Position numbers and translations under genes: made by a program. This document shows positions 49,575 to 59,933 of a stretch of 64,000 nucleotides of DNA, piece by piece (the stretch's first letter is position 1; each line of letters begins with the position of its first letter). Source of the DNA: JACCZX01 sp963801035 (GTDB lineage Bacteria > Pseudomonadota > Gammaproteobacteria > Burkholderiales > Burkholderiaceae_F); the NCBI GenBank assembly GCA_963801035.1, contig CAWDDF010000012.1:1-64000 (forward strand). The letters are read 5' to 3'. Below the pieces are notes generated by a model. That model saw only the letters and a program-made list of their open reading frames with translations. It was not told where the DNA came from and made no database searches.

Positions 49575-52500
49575 TCAAATAGCAGGTAGCGTGGCTTTCG
49601 CCAGCGAGCTGGCGTTCACTCGCGCTTCCACTTCGTGAGATCTGCGATCGTCAATGAGCAGAATGGACGTATCGTCCTGCGCAATCCCATCGACCGTCAC
49701 GCTCTTGTCATCTTCCGCGTGCTGCACCGTGATGCGGTATTCGGTTTCTCGATATCGATAGCGCACGGTGAATTCGTTCCACTCGGCAGGCAGGCAGGGA
49801 GTGACGTGCAATCGATCGCCCTCAAGCTTTAGCCCGAGCAAGGATTCGACGATCAGCCGGTACATCCACCCGGCCGAGCCGGTGTACCAGGTCCATCCGC
49901 CGCGCCCGGTGTGCGGTGCGACCGCGTACACGTCGGCCGCGACGACATACGGTTCAACTTTGTAGATCGCCTCGGTTTCGGGTGTGCTCCCGTGGTTCAC
50001 CGGATTGATCATCGAGGTCAGCTCCCATGCGCGGCGGCTGTCGCCAAGCGCAGCGAATGCCATTGCGGTCCAGATGGCAGCGTGCGTGTACTGCCCGCCG
50101 TTTTCGCGCACGCCCGGAACGTAGCCGCGGATGTAGCCCGGGTCGAGATCCGACTTGTCGAACGGCGGATCAAGCAACTGGATCAGGCCGTGATCGTGGC
50201 GAACCAGCCGCGCATACACCGCGTCCATCGCGCGGCGTGAGCGTTCGGCGTCGCCCGCGCCTGACAACACCGACCAGCTTTGCGAGATCGAATCGATCTG
50301 GCACTCGGTATTCGTCTTCGAGCCGAGCGGGGTGCCGTCGTCAAAATACGCACGCCGATACCAATCGCCGTCCCAAGCATTCTCCTCGATTCGTGTCGAC
50401 AGCTGCGCTGCTTCGTGTTCGCAGCGCGCCGCAAACGAAGTGTCGCCGCGCATCCGAGCGATCGGTGCGAACTGCCTCAGCACATGAACCAGAAAGAACG
50501 CAAGCCATACGCTTTCGCCCTTGCCGCGCATGCCGATCAGGTTCATGCCGTCGTTCCAGTCGCCGGAACCGATCAGTGGTAGCCCATGGCTGCCAAATTT
50601 CAGACCGTACAGAATCGCGCGTACGCAGTGCTGATAAACATCGGCGCTCTCGTCGGATCGAACCGGCATGTCGTAGTACGAATCATCCTCGGCGTTGACC
50701 GGCCGGCCTTCCAGAAAGCGTGAGGTCTCGTCCAGAACCGATCTGTCACCGGTCGAGACAACGTAGCGGCTCACTGCCAGCGGCAGCCATAAATAATCGT
50801 CGGAACAATGGGTCCGCACACCGCGGCCCGAAGGCGGATGCCACCAGTGCTGCACGTCCCCCTCGACAAATTGACGGCTCGCACAGAGTGCAATCTGCGC
50901 ACGCGTTGCGCGTGGCTCCGTGTGAATTAGCGCCATCACATCCTGCAGCTGGTCGCGAAAGCCGTAAGCACCGCCTGACTGGTAATAACCGCTTCTGGCC
51001 CACAGGCGACACCCCATCGTTTGATAGATCAGCCAGCCGTTGGTCAGAACGTTGAGCGCCGAATCGGGCGTTTCGACCTGCACCGCGCCCAGCGTATGTC
51101 GCCAATGCTGCGAGACCGCTTCGAGCGCTTCATGCGCGATCGCAACACCGCGAAACCGCTGCACCAAAGCGTTTGCTGTTGCGACGTTGTTTGCAGCGCC
51201 GAGGCGGAACACGACTTCGCGCTCTTGATCGGGCGTCAGGTCCAACGTCACCTGCATTGCCGCGCAAGGGTCCAGGGCCGCGCCGACGCGGCCCGAAAGC
51301 CGTGTTCGTCGCAGCGCGGCTGGATTGCGCCAGCTGCGGTTGCGGCCGATGAACTCGGTTCGATCTCCGGTTATCGTGCGCGTCGGATCGTCGACGTCGA
51401 AGAAGCCGATCCACTCGGCGAATTCGATGTTGTACGGGTTGCGCGCGTAAATCGCGCCGGACTTTGCATCGACTTCGGTGCTCACGTGCATGCTGGATTT
51501 CGTGCGCAAGTCGCCGAGGACCCATTCGACATAGCCGGTAACGGACAGCCGGCGCGGCCGGTCCGATCGGTTCGTCAGCTTCAGCGCCGAAAATTTGATT
51601 GACGCGTCGAGTGCGACGAAGACCGTCAGCTCCGAGAGAATGTCATCCTCGATGCGTTCGAAGACGCTGTAGCCGAAGCCGTGGCGCGTGACAGTTGGCG
51701 CGATATCGTCGGGTGCCGAGACGCTAGACGAGCTGGGCGACCAGTACTTTCCGGTCTCTTCATCGCGGATGTAAATCGCTTCGCCGTTCGCTTCTCCGAT
51801 CGCGTCGTTGTGCCAGGGCGTCAGCCGGTACAAATGTGCGTTCGTGCTCCACGTATACGCCTGGCCGGTTTCGGACACTACGGTTCCAAAGTCCTGATTT
51901 GCCAGCACGTTGACCCACGGCGCCGGTGTCGCCTCGCCCGTGGGCGGCGCGATGACGTATTCACGGCCGTCAGGCGTGAACCCGCCGAGTCCATTGAACA
52001 GGATCAGATCGTCGATGATCGGCTGCAGCGGTGGCTCGGGTCGATAAGTGCGCGTCGGCGCCAGGTGCGGCACGCGCACTTCGGTTGGAGCGCGGCGGTT
52101 CACCTGCTCCGCCAGCGTTCCGCGCGTATCGGAGATGATGACGCGTGCCACCGATTCGAATAACAAGCGGTCTTCGTTTGAAATCTGTTCGGCGTGACGG
52201 ACGAAAATGCCACCTGGACGATCGACGAAATGCGCTTCGACACCGGCGGCGATCAAGCCGAGGATCTGCTCCTGCAACTGCTGCCGATATACGTCGTGGT
52301 CTTCGTTCCAGATCACCAGGTCGACCGCAAGTCCCTTCAGCCTCCAATAGGCGTGGGCCTGTACGAGCTGCCGAACCAGATCGATGCTGGCTGCTTTTGA
52401 AATCTGCAACAGCACGATCGGCAGATCGCCCGAGATCGCATAGCCCCACAGAGCCGACTGTCCGCGCCGGTTGCGCAACAACACGCTCGGTGCGCCGCGC

Positions 52501-53225
52501 AGCGATGCGTTGGCATACAGCACCGAGCTCGCGAGCCGACCGTAAAGCTGCGCGTCGGCCTCGGTCGCGTTGAGCTGACGCAGCACCACCTGACTGTGGG
52601 TCCATGTCAGATCGAATACGCGATCGGCGAGTCGGCGGTCCTGGTATTTTTCGATAAGGCCCATTACCGCGTCGCGCGTTTCGCCGACGCCGCACACGAT
52701 ATCGACCGTTGCCGAGTCGCCCGCGTCGATCGTGACCTGCTGTCGAATCGACGCGATCGGATCGAGCACAGATCCGGCCGAGCCCGACAGTGCTCCGCGA
52801 CCCATCAGTGCTCGCGGCGCGGCGAGCGTGCCGCCACGTCCAATAAAGCGCACGCGATCGGTTTCGAACGACGGTGCAGCGGCGTTGCCGTGCACGGTCA
52901 TCAATTGAAACGATATCGGCGTGCGCTCGTCGCGCGAGCGAGGCCGACGCGTGCACAAAATGGCGGCTCGCCGCTCGATGATCTCGGTCTGCACGAACAG
53001 GTTGCTGAACGCAGTGTGCAGCGCGTCAGCTGCAGCCGGGGCAAGCACCATTTCGGCGTAGCTTGTGACTTCAATCGTCCGGCGCGTGCGACCACGGTTG
53101 GTGATGCGCACTCGACGTAGCTCGATGTCATCCTCCGGCGAAACGACGATCTCGGTATGCGTTTCGATATCGAGATCGCGTCGGCGAAACTCGGCTCGGC
53201 CCTCGCTGAAGATCGCCTCGTAGTC
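49575..53225 (-). CDS. ndvB: Cyclic beta-1,2-glucan synthase, C-terminal part (GH94 domain)
   Basis: This is the second half of the ndvB-like gene, joined to the first by removing one base near 53226. It continues as DYEAIFSEGRAEFRRRDLDI, then IVVSPEDDIELRRVRITNRG. The 1217 codons hold carbohydrate-binding regions and the GH94 phosphorylase-like domain. IGSGDWNDGMN (about 50545-50570) has the catalytic acid Asp of that family, and GYIRGYVPGVRENGGQYTHA follows. In characterised NdvB/ChvB the C-terminal domain controls chain length by phosphorolysis. As sequenced, an internal start downstream of 53111 is the only way to read this frame separately. No clear terminator follows; a 6-bp hairpin at 49543 has no U-tract. 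Confidence 0.88.
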   Translation of the reverse strand, partial: DYEAIFSEGRAEFRRRDLDIETHTEIVVSPEDDIELRRVRITNRGRTRRTIEVTSYAEMVLAPAAADALHTAFSNLFVQTEIIERRAAILCTRRPRSRDERTPISFQLMTVHGNAAAPSFETDRVRFIGRGGTLAAPRALMGRGALSGSAGSVLDPIASIRQQVTIDAGDSATVDIVCGVGETRDAVMGLIEKYQDRRLADRVFDLTWTHSQVVLRQLNATEADAQLYGRLASSVLYANASLRGAPSVLLRNRRGQSALWGYAISGDLPIVLLQISKAASIDLVRQLVQAHAYWRLKGLAVDLVIWNEDHDVYRQQLQEQILGLIAAGVEAHFVDRPGGIFVRHAEQISNEDRLLFESVARVIISDTRGTLAEQVNRRAPTEVRVPHLAPTRTYRPEPPLQPIIDDLILFNGLGGFTPDGREYVIAPPTGEATPAPWVNVLANQDFGTVVSETGQAYTWSTNAHLYRLTPWHNDAIGEANGEAIYIRDEETGKYWSPSSSSVSAPDDIAPTVTRHGFGYSVFERIEDDILSELTVFVALDASIKFSALKLTNRSDRPRRLSVTGYVEWVLGDLRTKSSMHVSTEVDAKSGAIYARNPYNIEFAEWIGFFDVDDPTRTITGDRTEFIGRNRSWRNPAALRRTRLSGRVGAALDPCAAMQVTLDLTPDQEREVVFRLGAANNVATANALVQRFRGVAIAHEALEAVSQHWRHTLGAVQVETPDSALNVLTNGWLIYQTMGCRLWARSGYYQSGGAYGFRDQLQDVMALIHTEPRATRAQIALCASRQFVEGDVQHWWHPPSGRGVRTHCSDDYLWLPLAVSRYVVSTGDRSVLDETSRFLEGRPVNAEDDSYYDMPVRSDESADVYQHCVRAILYGLKFGSHGLPLIGSGDWNDGMNLIGMRGKGESVWLAFFLVHVLRQFAPIARMRGDTSFAARCEHEAAQLSTRIEENAWDGDWYRRAYFDDGTPLGSKTNTECQIDSISQSWSVLSGAGDAERSRRAMDAVYARLVRHDHGLIQLLDPPFDKSDLDPGYIRGYVPGVRENGGQYTHAAIWTAMAFAALGDSRRAWELTSMINPVNHGSTPETEAIYKVEPYVVAADVYAVAPHTGRGGWTWYTGSAGWMYRLIVESLLGLKLEGDRLHVTPCLPAEWNEFTVRYRYRETEYRITVQHAEDDKSVTVDGIAQDDTSILLIDDRRSHEVEARVNASSLAKATLPAI

Positions 53226-56200
53226 GCTCGGTCAGGCGCAACGTCGGTTGGTGCGCAACCGACCAGAACGCACCAGTGGCAACGTCGCGCAGATAGCAGA
53301 ACGTTCCCCAGTTGTCGCATGTCGTGTCTTCCCGCCAGCGCGTGATTGCGAAGTCTTTCCAGCGGCTGCTGCCGCCACCCGCGTTGGTCACCATCACGTG
53401 GTACCGGCCGTTGGACAGCAAATGCACTTCGGGCACGGGCGTGTTCGGTGTGGCGAGCACGCGTATCGGAGGTTCGGCACTTACCTGGCTGACGTCGAGG
53501 TCGGGGCCGATCGTCGCGGTAGCGTAAAACGGCGTCGCCCGCGGTATGCGCTCCTGCAGCAGCAACAGCGTTGCCTTGAAGCGCGGATCCGCTTCGAATC
53601 GCTTTTGCATGGGCCTGTCGAGCAGCGCATGCGAAAACGCGAGCAGGCTCATGCCGTGATGGTGCGCCATGAACGACTGAACGATGCTGCTCGACTCGCC
53701 ACGCCGCTGGCGCGACGGCGTGTAATCGATCGCTTCGAACATCCCGAAGCGCGCATACAACCCTTCCTCCGCAAGCCGCAGCAGGTTCGTGCATGCCGCA
53801 GCCGGCGCCACCATCAGCGCCAGCGCCGACGCATACGGTGCGATGACCAGATCATCGGCGAGCCCGCGCTTCAGTCCAAGCCCCGGCACGCCGAACGCGC
53901 GATACTGGTAATTGTCATGCGCATCGACGGCGTTGTAGCCACACTCGGAGATGCCCCACGGGACCCCGCGCTGGCGCCCATAGTCGATCTGCCGCTCAAC
54001 AGCCGCGTGGTAGGTCTGATCAAGCAACGTGTTTTCGTACGTCGGCATCATCAGCAGCGGCATCAGGTACTCGAACATCGAGCCGCTCCATGAGAGCAGC
54101 ACCGGCTCACCGCCGGCCGACGTCAGCAGCCGTCCGAGCGCAAACCAGCTTTCTTGCGGCAGCTTGCCCTGCGCGATCGCAACGAAGTCGGCCAGCCGCG
54201 CTTCCGATGCCAGCAGGTCGTAGTAGCTTGCATCCGCGCGGGCATCTCCTACGTTGTAGCCGATCACGAACTGGCGGCGGACCCGGTCGAACAGGAAGGC
54301 ATAGTCGACCTCTGTCAGTGCACCCGCCTGCTGGATCAGATCGTCGATTGCAGCGATTCGCTCGCGAGCGCGCTGCGCGCCCTGGGCGAGCAATTGCGCC
54401 GACTTGGGCAGCGCGGGATCATTTCCTTCGCTGATCGCGGCCAGCGCGCGCAGCGTCATTGCACCTAACTTTTCGCTCTCGAGCGCAACGCCGCTTGTTT
54501 CGCTCTTCGGTTCCGCGAGCCACGGGGCTAGCCACACCAATTCGTCGCGCAAACCGGCGCACTGCCGTGATAGCGATTCGGCCCATCCATCGATTTCGAC
54601 CAGACGCTGATCGGCAACGTCCGGCACTTCGGGTCCGGCAAACACCGGAGGCGTCGGTAACGCAACCGGCTGTGCCAGGAAGTGCTCCGCTATCTCGGCG
54701 GCGTGAGTCGCGAGTCGATCGATGTGACTCCATGCCGATTCCAGGCTGCCGCCACGCTCGGCGACTGCTTGCTCGAGCGCGGCAGCGAAGCGAACGACAG
54801 GCCGCGGCAGTTGCGTGCCGATCGCTTCGCGCAGGACGTCGAGCGTATCGCCGATTCCGTCGAGCCAACGCGTGTGCAAAATAGGCTCGTCGGCAAGCGC
54901 GGCAAGCCCAACGCGCAGCGTCAGAAGACTGCCCACGAGATTTCCGCTGTCGACCGTAGAAATGTAGCGAGGGTTCAGTGGTACCAGCGTGCGAGTGTCG
55001 TACCAGTTGAAAAAGTGACCTCGATGCCGCTCGAGAGATTGCATTGTGCGCATCGAGTTTGTGGTGCGCAGCACGAACTGCCCGCCGGTTTGATACGCCA
55101 AGTCCAGTGCCGTCAGGTCGGCGAGCAGGGCGAGCCCCATGTTGGTCGGCGACGTGCGATGCGCGATGACGACGGCACTTTTCTGCTGCACGTTGTCGGG
55201 CGGCAGCCAGTTATCTTCGGAGTTGACGTACGTCTCAAAGAAGCCCCACGTCTTGCGCGCAAGCCCGCGCAGAAACCTCACCTGAATCACAGATAGTTCT
55301 TCGCTGCGCGGCGCGAGCGGCCGGCTCATCCACCACGCAAGCGCGGGCGACACCAGCCACAGCAGCAGGATCGGAGCGGCAATGCGCAGCGCCGAGGCGT
55401 TCATCGCCGGCATCACCGTCCAGGTCAACACCGCAATCGTCGGCGCGAACCACATCGTTTGATACACCGCGGCCAGATCGCTGCTGTGGCTCTCTTCGAG
55501 CTGGCGTTCGACGATGCTCGAGGGTTTCCATTCGAGCAGACGCTGATGCGAAATCATCGTTCGCCAAAGCGTGCGCACAATCGCGTCAGCAGAATAAAAG
55601 GCTTCATACGGCAGCCACGCCAGCGCAAACAGCGATTGCGCAAATTGCGTTTGCGCGGTGCGCCCTACGGCTAACAGGTGCTGCTCGATCGGCGTCTCGT
55701 GCGGCTTGCGCAGCAGATCGGTCAGCGCAGTCGCGAGCGCAGGCAACAGCAGCACGGCTAATACCACCGCGGTCCATAGCCACGGATGCGGAAGCACCGC
55801 CCAGCCCAGCAGCAGCACTAACAGCAATGACACGGGCACGAGACTGCGCCGCAGGTTGTCAAAGATCTTCCACTGCGACAACCATGACAGAGGATTTCGC
55901 ACGCGGCGGCCGTCGGGCAGCGGTACGCGTCGACGCAGCCAGCCGATCAGCTGCCAATCGCCGCGAATCCAGCGATGCCGGCGAGCGACATCCGCGCTGT
56001 AGCGCGACGGAAATTGCTCGTAAAGCTGAATGTCACTCAGCAGGCCCGAGCGCGCCAGACAACCTTCGAGCAGATCGTGACTGAGAATGCGGTTCGCCGG
56101 GAATCGATTGGCAAGCGCACTTTCGAACGCATCGACGTCGTAGATGCCTTTGCCGATGAACGAGCCCTCACCAAACACGTCCTGGTACACATCCGACACG

Positions 56201-58407
56201 GTGCGGGTGTACGGGTCCAGTCCGGGCTCGCCGCTGTAGAGCCGCGCGTACGGTGAGCGTCGAGTTTCCGGCAGGCTGACCGCAATGCGCGGCTGCAAAA
56301 TTCCATACCCAGCCGTAACGACATGCCGTGGCTTGATGCGCCGCGGGCGATCCGGATGTTTCGGATCAAAATGCGGCCGATCGAATTGAGGCCAGTTAAG
56401 CGGATGCGCCATTGCGCCGACAAGCTCACGCGCGCTATCGCGAGGCAGCTGTGTATCGGTGTCGAGCGTGATGACGTACTTCACCTGCAGCAACGGCTCG
56501 GTGTCTCCGACAATCAAGGAAAACGCGTCGCCCGGATTCCCGCGCAGCAGCGCATTCAGGTCGCCGAGCTTGCCTCGTTTGCGTTCGCGGCCCATCCATG
56601 CGCGTTGCCGCGGGTTCCAGCGGCGTGGACGATGCAGCAGATAGAAAATATCGCCGGACAACTCCCTCCCGGTCGTATACGCGCGATTGAGGGCGTTGAT
56701 TCCATCGCGCGCGAGGTGCAGCAGCGGTTCGTCGGTTGGTAGTGATTCCTGATCTGCGTCGGGGAAATCGGTGAGCAGCGCGAAGTACAAATTCGCATCG
56801 CGGTTTGCAAGGAAGCGCACCTCGAGCGACTCGATCAGTTTTTCGACGCTCACGATGTCGGTCAGCAGAGTGGGCACCGCCACCAGCGTGCGCGCGGTAG
56901 GAGCGATGCCTTCGCTGTAATCCATGCGTGGCAACGGCCGTGGCTTTACCAGCAGCGTGACGAGCCAGTTGACGAACGACACTGCCAGCTGACTGGTTGC
57001 CAGCAAAAACAGCAGGATGACGAATGCAAAAAGCGCAATCGATACGGCGTCGCCAGGGTGCGCCAGCTGAGGCCACACGCGCGCGGCGAGGCCGACGGTC
57101 AGCGCGGAGGTGATTGCAAGAATCGTCCCGAGATAGATCGGCAGCGGGTGCCGACGGCCGAACCTGCGCAGCCCGTAAACCGGAGAAGGCTTAACGCCGA
57201 CAGCGTGCTCCAGCGCCGGCAAACCCTCGTCGATCAAATAGAAGCCGGCATGCGCGGTGCGCGGATCTGTCGTGTCAACGCGCGTGCGAGCGAGCTCGAC
57301 GGCCTTAGCCGCGACTTCCGACTCCGACGAACTGCTACGTCTTGCAGTCTGTTCGGTCGCGTGTCGGTAGCTATCGCGCGTCGCGAACTCCATCGCCGCG
57401 TGAATCCCCGCGGGATCCTCGCGCAGTATCTTCTCGACAACGCTCATCTGTTCGACGAACTCGCGCCAGTCGATAGCGCTCAACAACCGCAAGCTGCCGA
57501 TGCTGTTGCTGATCGACACCTGATGCGAAGCCTGCACCTGAGCTTCGAGCTGTACCAACTGATCGATCGTCAGATGCGATTCGGCAAGCTGCTGTTCGAT
57601 CCACGTCAGCGCCAGCGCCAGCGCCGGGCTCTGGCCTTGCAATCGGCGCGTCAGCTCTGCCACGAAAGCGCTTCCGAGCGGCGGCGATGAGCGCGCCATA
57701 TCGGCAATCACCAGGATGAGACTCTTGGGATCGCTCTCGGCCATCTCCATCATCTGGTCGGCCCAGACATTCGCGAGATCGCGATCTGCGCGTGCTGCCG
57801 CCATGCGCACGCCGACACGGCGCAGGTTTTCGATCAGCGCGAGTCGCAGCATGATCGGAATCGCCCACAACTCCCCAAGCTTCAGTGGCATGACCGTCTG
57901 GTACGCGGCAACGAACCGGCTCAAGCGCTGCGCGTCTACGAGGCCATCACCGTGCGAAATGGTTTCCAGCGCAATGTCGTAAACACGCGGCAGTCCGGCG
58001 GAAGGCCCGCTTGCGAGCCGCGGAAGCTCACGGCTATAACCTCGGGGCAGATGCCGCTTTGCGGTGGCGATCTGCTCTTCGATCAAATGAAAGTTATCGA
58101 TCAGCCATTCGCCGGCTGGCGTGATGCGCTGATGAATCGATAACGACTCGGTCAGTACGTTGCAGACCTCGACCAGCTTGCTTTCGTTGTCGGCCAGCCT
58201 GGCAAGCAGCGAGTCGCGCTTGCGCCGCGTCGTTATCTTGTGCGTAGCGGCGAGCGTCTTGCCGTACTGCTCCATTTGATCGGCGCTAAAAAGCTCCGAC
58301 CGCAATGGCGCTTCTTCGACCGTTGACGCTAGCGACAAGCCGCTGGTGGAAAAACGCGTCTTAAATTGGGTCAGGTGCCCGAGGATGGAACTGCTGCTCG
58401 CCCTCAC
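53128..58407 (-). CDS. ndvB: Cyclic beta-1,2-glucan synthase, N-terminal part (GT84 and membrane domains)
   Basis: The 1759 codons are the first part of an NdvB/ChvB-type enzyme that makes cyclic beta-1,2-glucan from UDP-glucose on a protein intermediate in the inner membrane. Hydrophobic segments occur near residues 420-480 and 860-1030. The GT84 domain between them has the nucleotide-sugar DxD in ITLDTDTQLP (D649) and the QxxRW-like RRHRWIRGDWQL (about 810). A glucoamylase-like domain follows with VGDARADASYYDLLASEA. The start MRASSSSILGHLTQF is plausible. With the frame restored, the whole protein is about 2943 residues, typical of NdvB. An extra C on the coding strand near 53226 breaks it after RLTE. 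It is divergent from zwf. Confidence 0.9.
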   Translation of the reverse strand: MRASSSSILGHLTQFKTRFSTSGLSLASTVEEAPLRSELFSADQMEQYGKTLAATHKITTRRKRDSLLARLADNESKLVEVCNVLTESLSIHQRITPAGEWLIDNFHLIEEQIATAKRHLPRGYSRELPRLASGPSAGLPRVYDIALETISHGDGLVDAQRLSRFVAAYQTVMPLKLGELWAIPIMLRLALIENLRRVGVRMAAARADRDLANVWADQMMEMAESDPKSLILVIADMARSSPPLGSAFVAELTRRLQGQSPALALALTWIEQQLAESHLTIDQLVQLEAQVQASHQVSISNSIGSLRLLSAIDWREFVEQMSVVEKILREDPAGIHAAMEFATRDSYRHATEQTARRSSSSESEVAAKAVELARTRVDTTDPRTAHAGFYLIDEGLPALEHAVGVKPSPVYGLRRFGRRHPLPIYLGTILAITSALTVGLAARVWPQLAHPGDAVSIALFAFVILLFLLATSQLAVSFVNWLVTLLVKPRPLPRMDYSEGIAPTARTLVAVPTLLTDIVSVEKLIESLEVRFLANRDANLYFALLTDFPDADQESLPTDEPLLHLARDGINALNRAYTTGRELSGDIFYLLHRPRRWNPRQRAWMGRERKRGKLGDLNALLRGNPGDAFSLIVGDTEPLLQVKYVITLDTDTQLPRDSARELVGAMAHPLNWPQFDRPHFDPKHPDRPRRIKPRHVVTAGYGILQPRIAVSLPETRRSPYARLYSGEPGLDPYTRTVSDVYQDVFGEGSFIGKGIYDVDAFESALANRFPANRILSHDLLEGCLARSGLLSDIQLYEQFPSRYSADVARRHRWIRGDWQLIGWLRRRVPLPDGRRVRNPLSWLSQWKIFDNLRRSLVPVSLLLVLLLGWAVLPHPWLWTAVVLAVLLLPALATALTDLLRKPHETPIEQHLLAVGRTAQTQFAQSLFALAWLPYEAFYSADAIVRTLWRTMISHQRLLEWKPSSIVERQLEESHSSDLAAVYQTMWFAPTIAVLTWTVMPAMNASALRIAAPILLLWLVSPALAWWMSRPLAPRSEELSVIQVRFLRGLARKTWGFFETYVNSEDNWLPPDNVQQKSAVVIAHRTSPTNMGLALLADLTALDLAYQTGGQFVLRTTNSMRTMQSLERHRGHFFNWYDTRTLVPLNPRYISTVDSGNLVGSLLTLRVGLAALADEPILHTRWLDGIGDTLDVLREAIGTQLPRPVVRFAAALEQAVAERGGSLESAWSHIDRLATHAAEIAEHFLAQPVALPTPPVFAGPEVPDVADQRLVEIDGWAESLSRQCAGLRDELVWLAPWLAEPKSETSGVALESEKLGAMTLRALAAISEGNDPALPKSAQLLAQGAQRARERIAAIDDLIQQAGALTEVDYAFLFDRVRRQFVIGYNVGDARADASYYDLLASEARLADFVAIAQGKLPQESWFALGRLLTSAGGEPVLLSWSGSMFEYLMPLLMMPTYENTLLDQTYHAAVERQIDYGRQRGVPWGISECGYNAVDAHDNYQYRAFGVPGLGLKRGLADDLVIAPYASALALMVAPAAACTNLLRLAEEGLYARFGMFEAIDYTPSRQRRGESSSIVQSFMAHHHGMSLLAFSHALLDRPMQKRFEADPRFKATLLLLQERIPRATPFYATATIGPDLDVSQVSAEPPIRVLATPNTPVPEVHLLSNGRYHVMVTNAGGGSSRWKDFAITRWREDTTCDNWGTFCYLRDVATGAFWSVAHQPTLRLTERLRGDLQRGPSRVSPTRSRYRNAYRDRRFAGG

Positions 58408-58529
58408 TTAAGACGTCCAACACTTTGGTGTGCGAGGAGGCAGGATAGCAAGTTGCTGGTAAGGCTCGTGGCGCTGGGTTCCAGCTGGCGCTGCACTATC
58501 CTGTTGTCGATACCGTTCGCAGGACCGAG

Positions 58530-59933
58530 ATGCCACCGCTTCCATCAGATGCCTTTGTGTTATTCGGTGCCACCGGGGACCTGGCGTACAAGAAAATATT
58601 TCCTGCGCTGCAGGCGATGATCCGCCACGGCGAGCTCGACATGCCGATCGTTGGCATCGCGCGCGAGGGTTGGTCACTCGCTAAATTACGGCAGCGCGCC
58701 CGCGAATCGCTGCAGAACAATGGCGGCCTCGATGAGCGGGCTTTCGCGAAGCTCGCAGCGCAATTGCGATTCATTGAAGGCGATTACGCGGAACTTACTA
58801 CCTACGAGCGCCTATGCGAGGCACTCGAAGGGGCCGAACGACCGCTGCACTACCTGGCGATTCCTCCGAGCATGTTCGGTCCCGTCGTCAAGGGCCTGGC
58901 GCACGCGGGGTGCGCCGCTGGTGCGCGCGTGATCGTTGAAAAGCCATTCGGCCGTGATCTTGAATCGGCGCGAGCATTGAACAAGACACTGCACGAGGTC
59001 TTTCCAGAGTCGGCGGTGTTTCGCATCGATCATTACCTCGGAAAGGAAGCCGTCCAGAACCTGTTGTACTTTCGTTTCGCCAACTCTTTTTTGGAGCCGA
59101 TCTGGAATCGCAACTACATTGATAGCGTTCAGATCACGATGGCGGAGAGCTTCGGCGTGGAGGGCCGCGGAAGCTTCTACGAGGAGGTGGGAGCCATTCG
59201 CGACGTCGTGCAAAACCACTTGCTGCAGGTGATCGCGTTGCTGGCGATGGACGCACCCGTCGGCAGTGATTCCGAATCGACGCGTGCCGAAAAGCTGCGC
59301 CTGTTTCGCGCGATGTGCCCACTGCAACCTGCGCAGGTCGTACGGGGACAATTTCGCGGCTATCGCGCCGAGCCTGGCGTGGCGCCTGATTCGCAGGTCG
59401 AAACGTTCGTTGCGTTGAAGCTGCGCATCGATACGTGGCGCTGGGCCGGCGTACCGTTCTACATCCGCGCGGGCAAACGCATGCCGATCACGGCCACTGA
59501 GGTGAAGGTCGATCTGAAAACTCCACCGCTGCCGATCTTTGACCGGATTGATCCTGCGGAGTCGAATTACTTCCGCTTTCGTCTCAGCCCGGAAGTCGTG
59601 ATTTCGATTGGAGCCCGCGTCAAGCGCCCCGGCGACGAGATGCGGGGTCAACCGGTGGAACTTGTTGCCCGCCGTTCCCTGGCAAGCACCGATTCCCCGT
59701 ACGAGCGCCTGCTGGGAGACGCAATTCAAGGCGATGCTTCGCTGTTCACGCGCGATGACAGCGTGGATGCGGCGTGGCGCGTCGTCGACCCGATCCTTCA
59801 CAATTCGTCACCGGTCGCCGAGTACGAGCCCGGCACGTGGGGTCCGCCGGCGGCTGCGAAGATCGTCGCAGGCGAGGACGGCTGGCACGACCCGCAGCCC
59901 GAGGTGACTGCATCTGAAACGGAGCACGCATGA
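58530..59933 (+). CDS. zwf: Glucose-6-phosphate 1-dehydrogenase
   Basis: Zwf makes 6-phosphogluconolactone and NADPH. The 467-residue protein has the coenzyme motif FGATGDLAYKKIFPAL and the substrate-binding block FRIDHYLGKEAVQNLLYFRF, with the catalytic His. VEKPFGRD is also intact. The ATG at 58530 is the family start. The stop overlaps the tal ATG by four bases (ATGA), so zwf is the first gene of a zwf-tal-pgi operon. No lactonase (pgl) or edd/eda genes are in the window. Confidence 0.95.
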   Translation: MPPLPSDAFVLFGATGDLAYKKIFPALQAMIRHGELDMPIVGIAREGWSLAKLRQRARESLQNNGGLDERAFAKLAAQLRFIEGDYAELTTYERLCEALEGAERPLHYLAIPPSMFGPVVKGLAHAGCAAGARVIVEKPFGRDLESARALNKTLHEVFPESAVFRIDHYLGKEAVQNLLYFRFANSFLEPIWNRNYIDSVQITMAESFGVEGRGSFYEEVGAIRDVVQNHLLQVIALLAMDAPVGSDSESTRAEKLRLFRAMCPLQPAQVVRGQFRGYRAEPGVAPDSQVETFVALKLRIDTWRWAGVPFYIRAGKRMPITATEVKVDLKTPPLPIFDRIDPAESNYFRFRLSPEVVISIGARVKRPGDEMRGQPVELVARRSLASTDSPYERLLGDAIQGDASLFTRDDSVDAAWRVVDPILHNSSPVAEYEPGTWGPPAAAKIVAGEDGWHDPQPEVTASETEHA

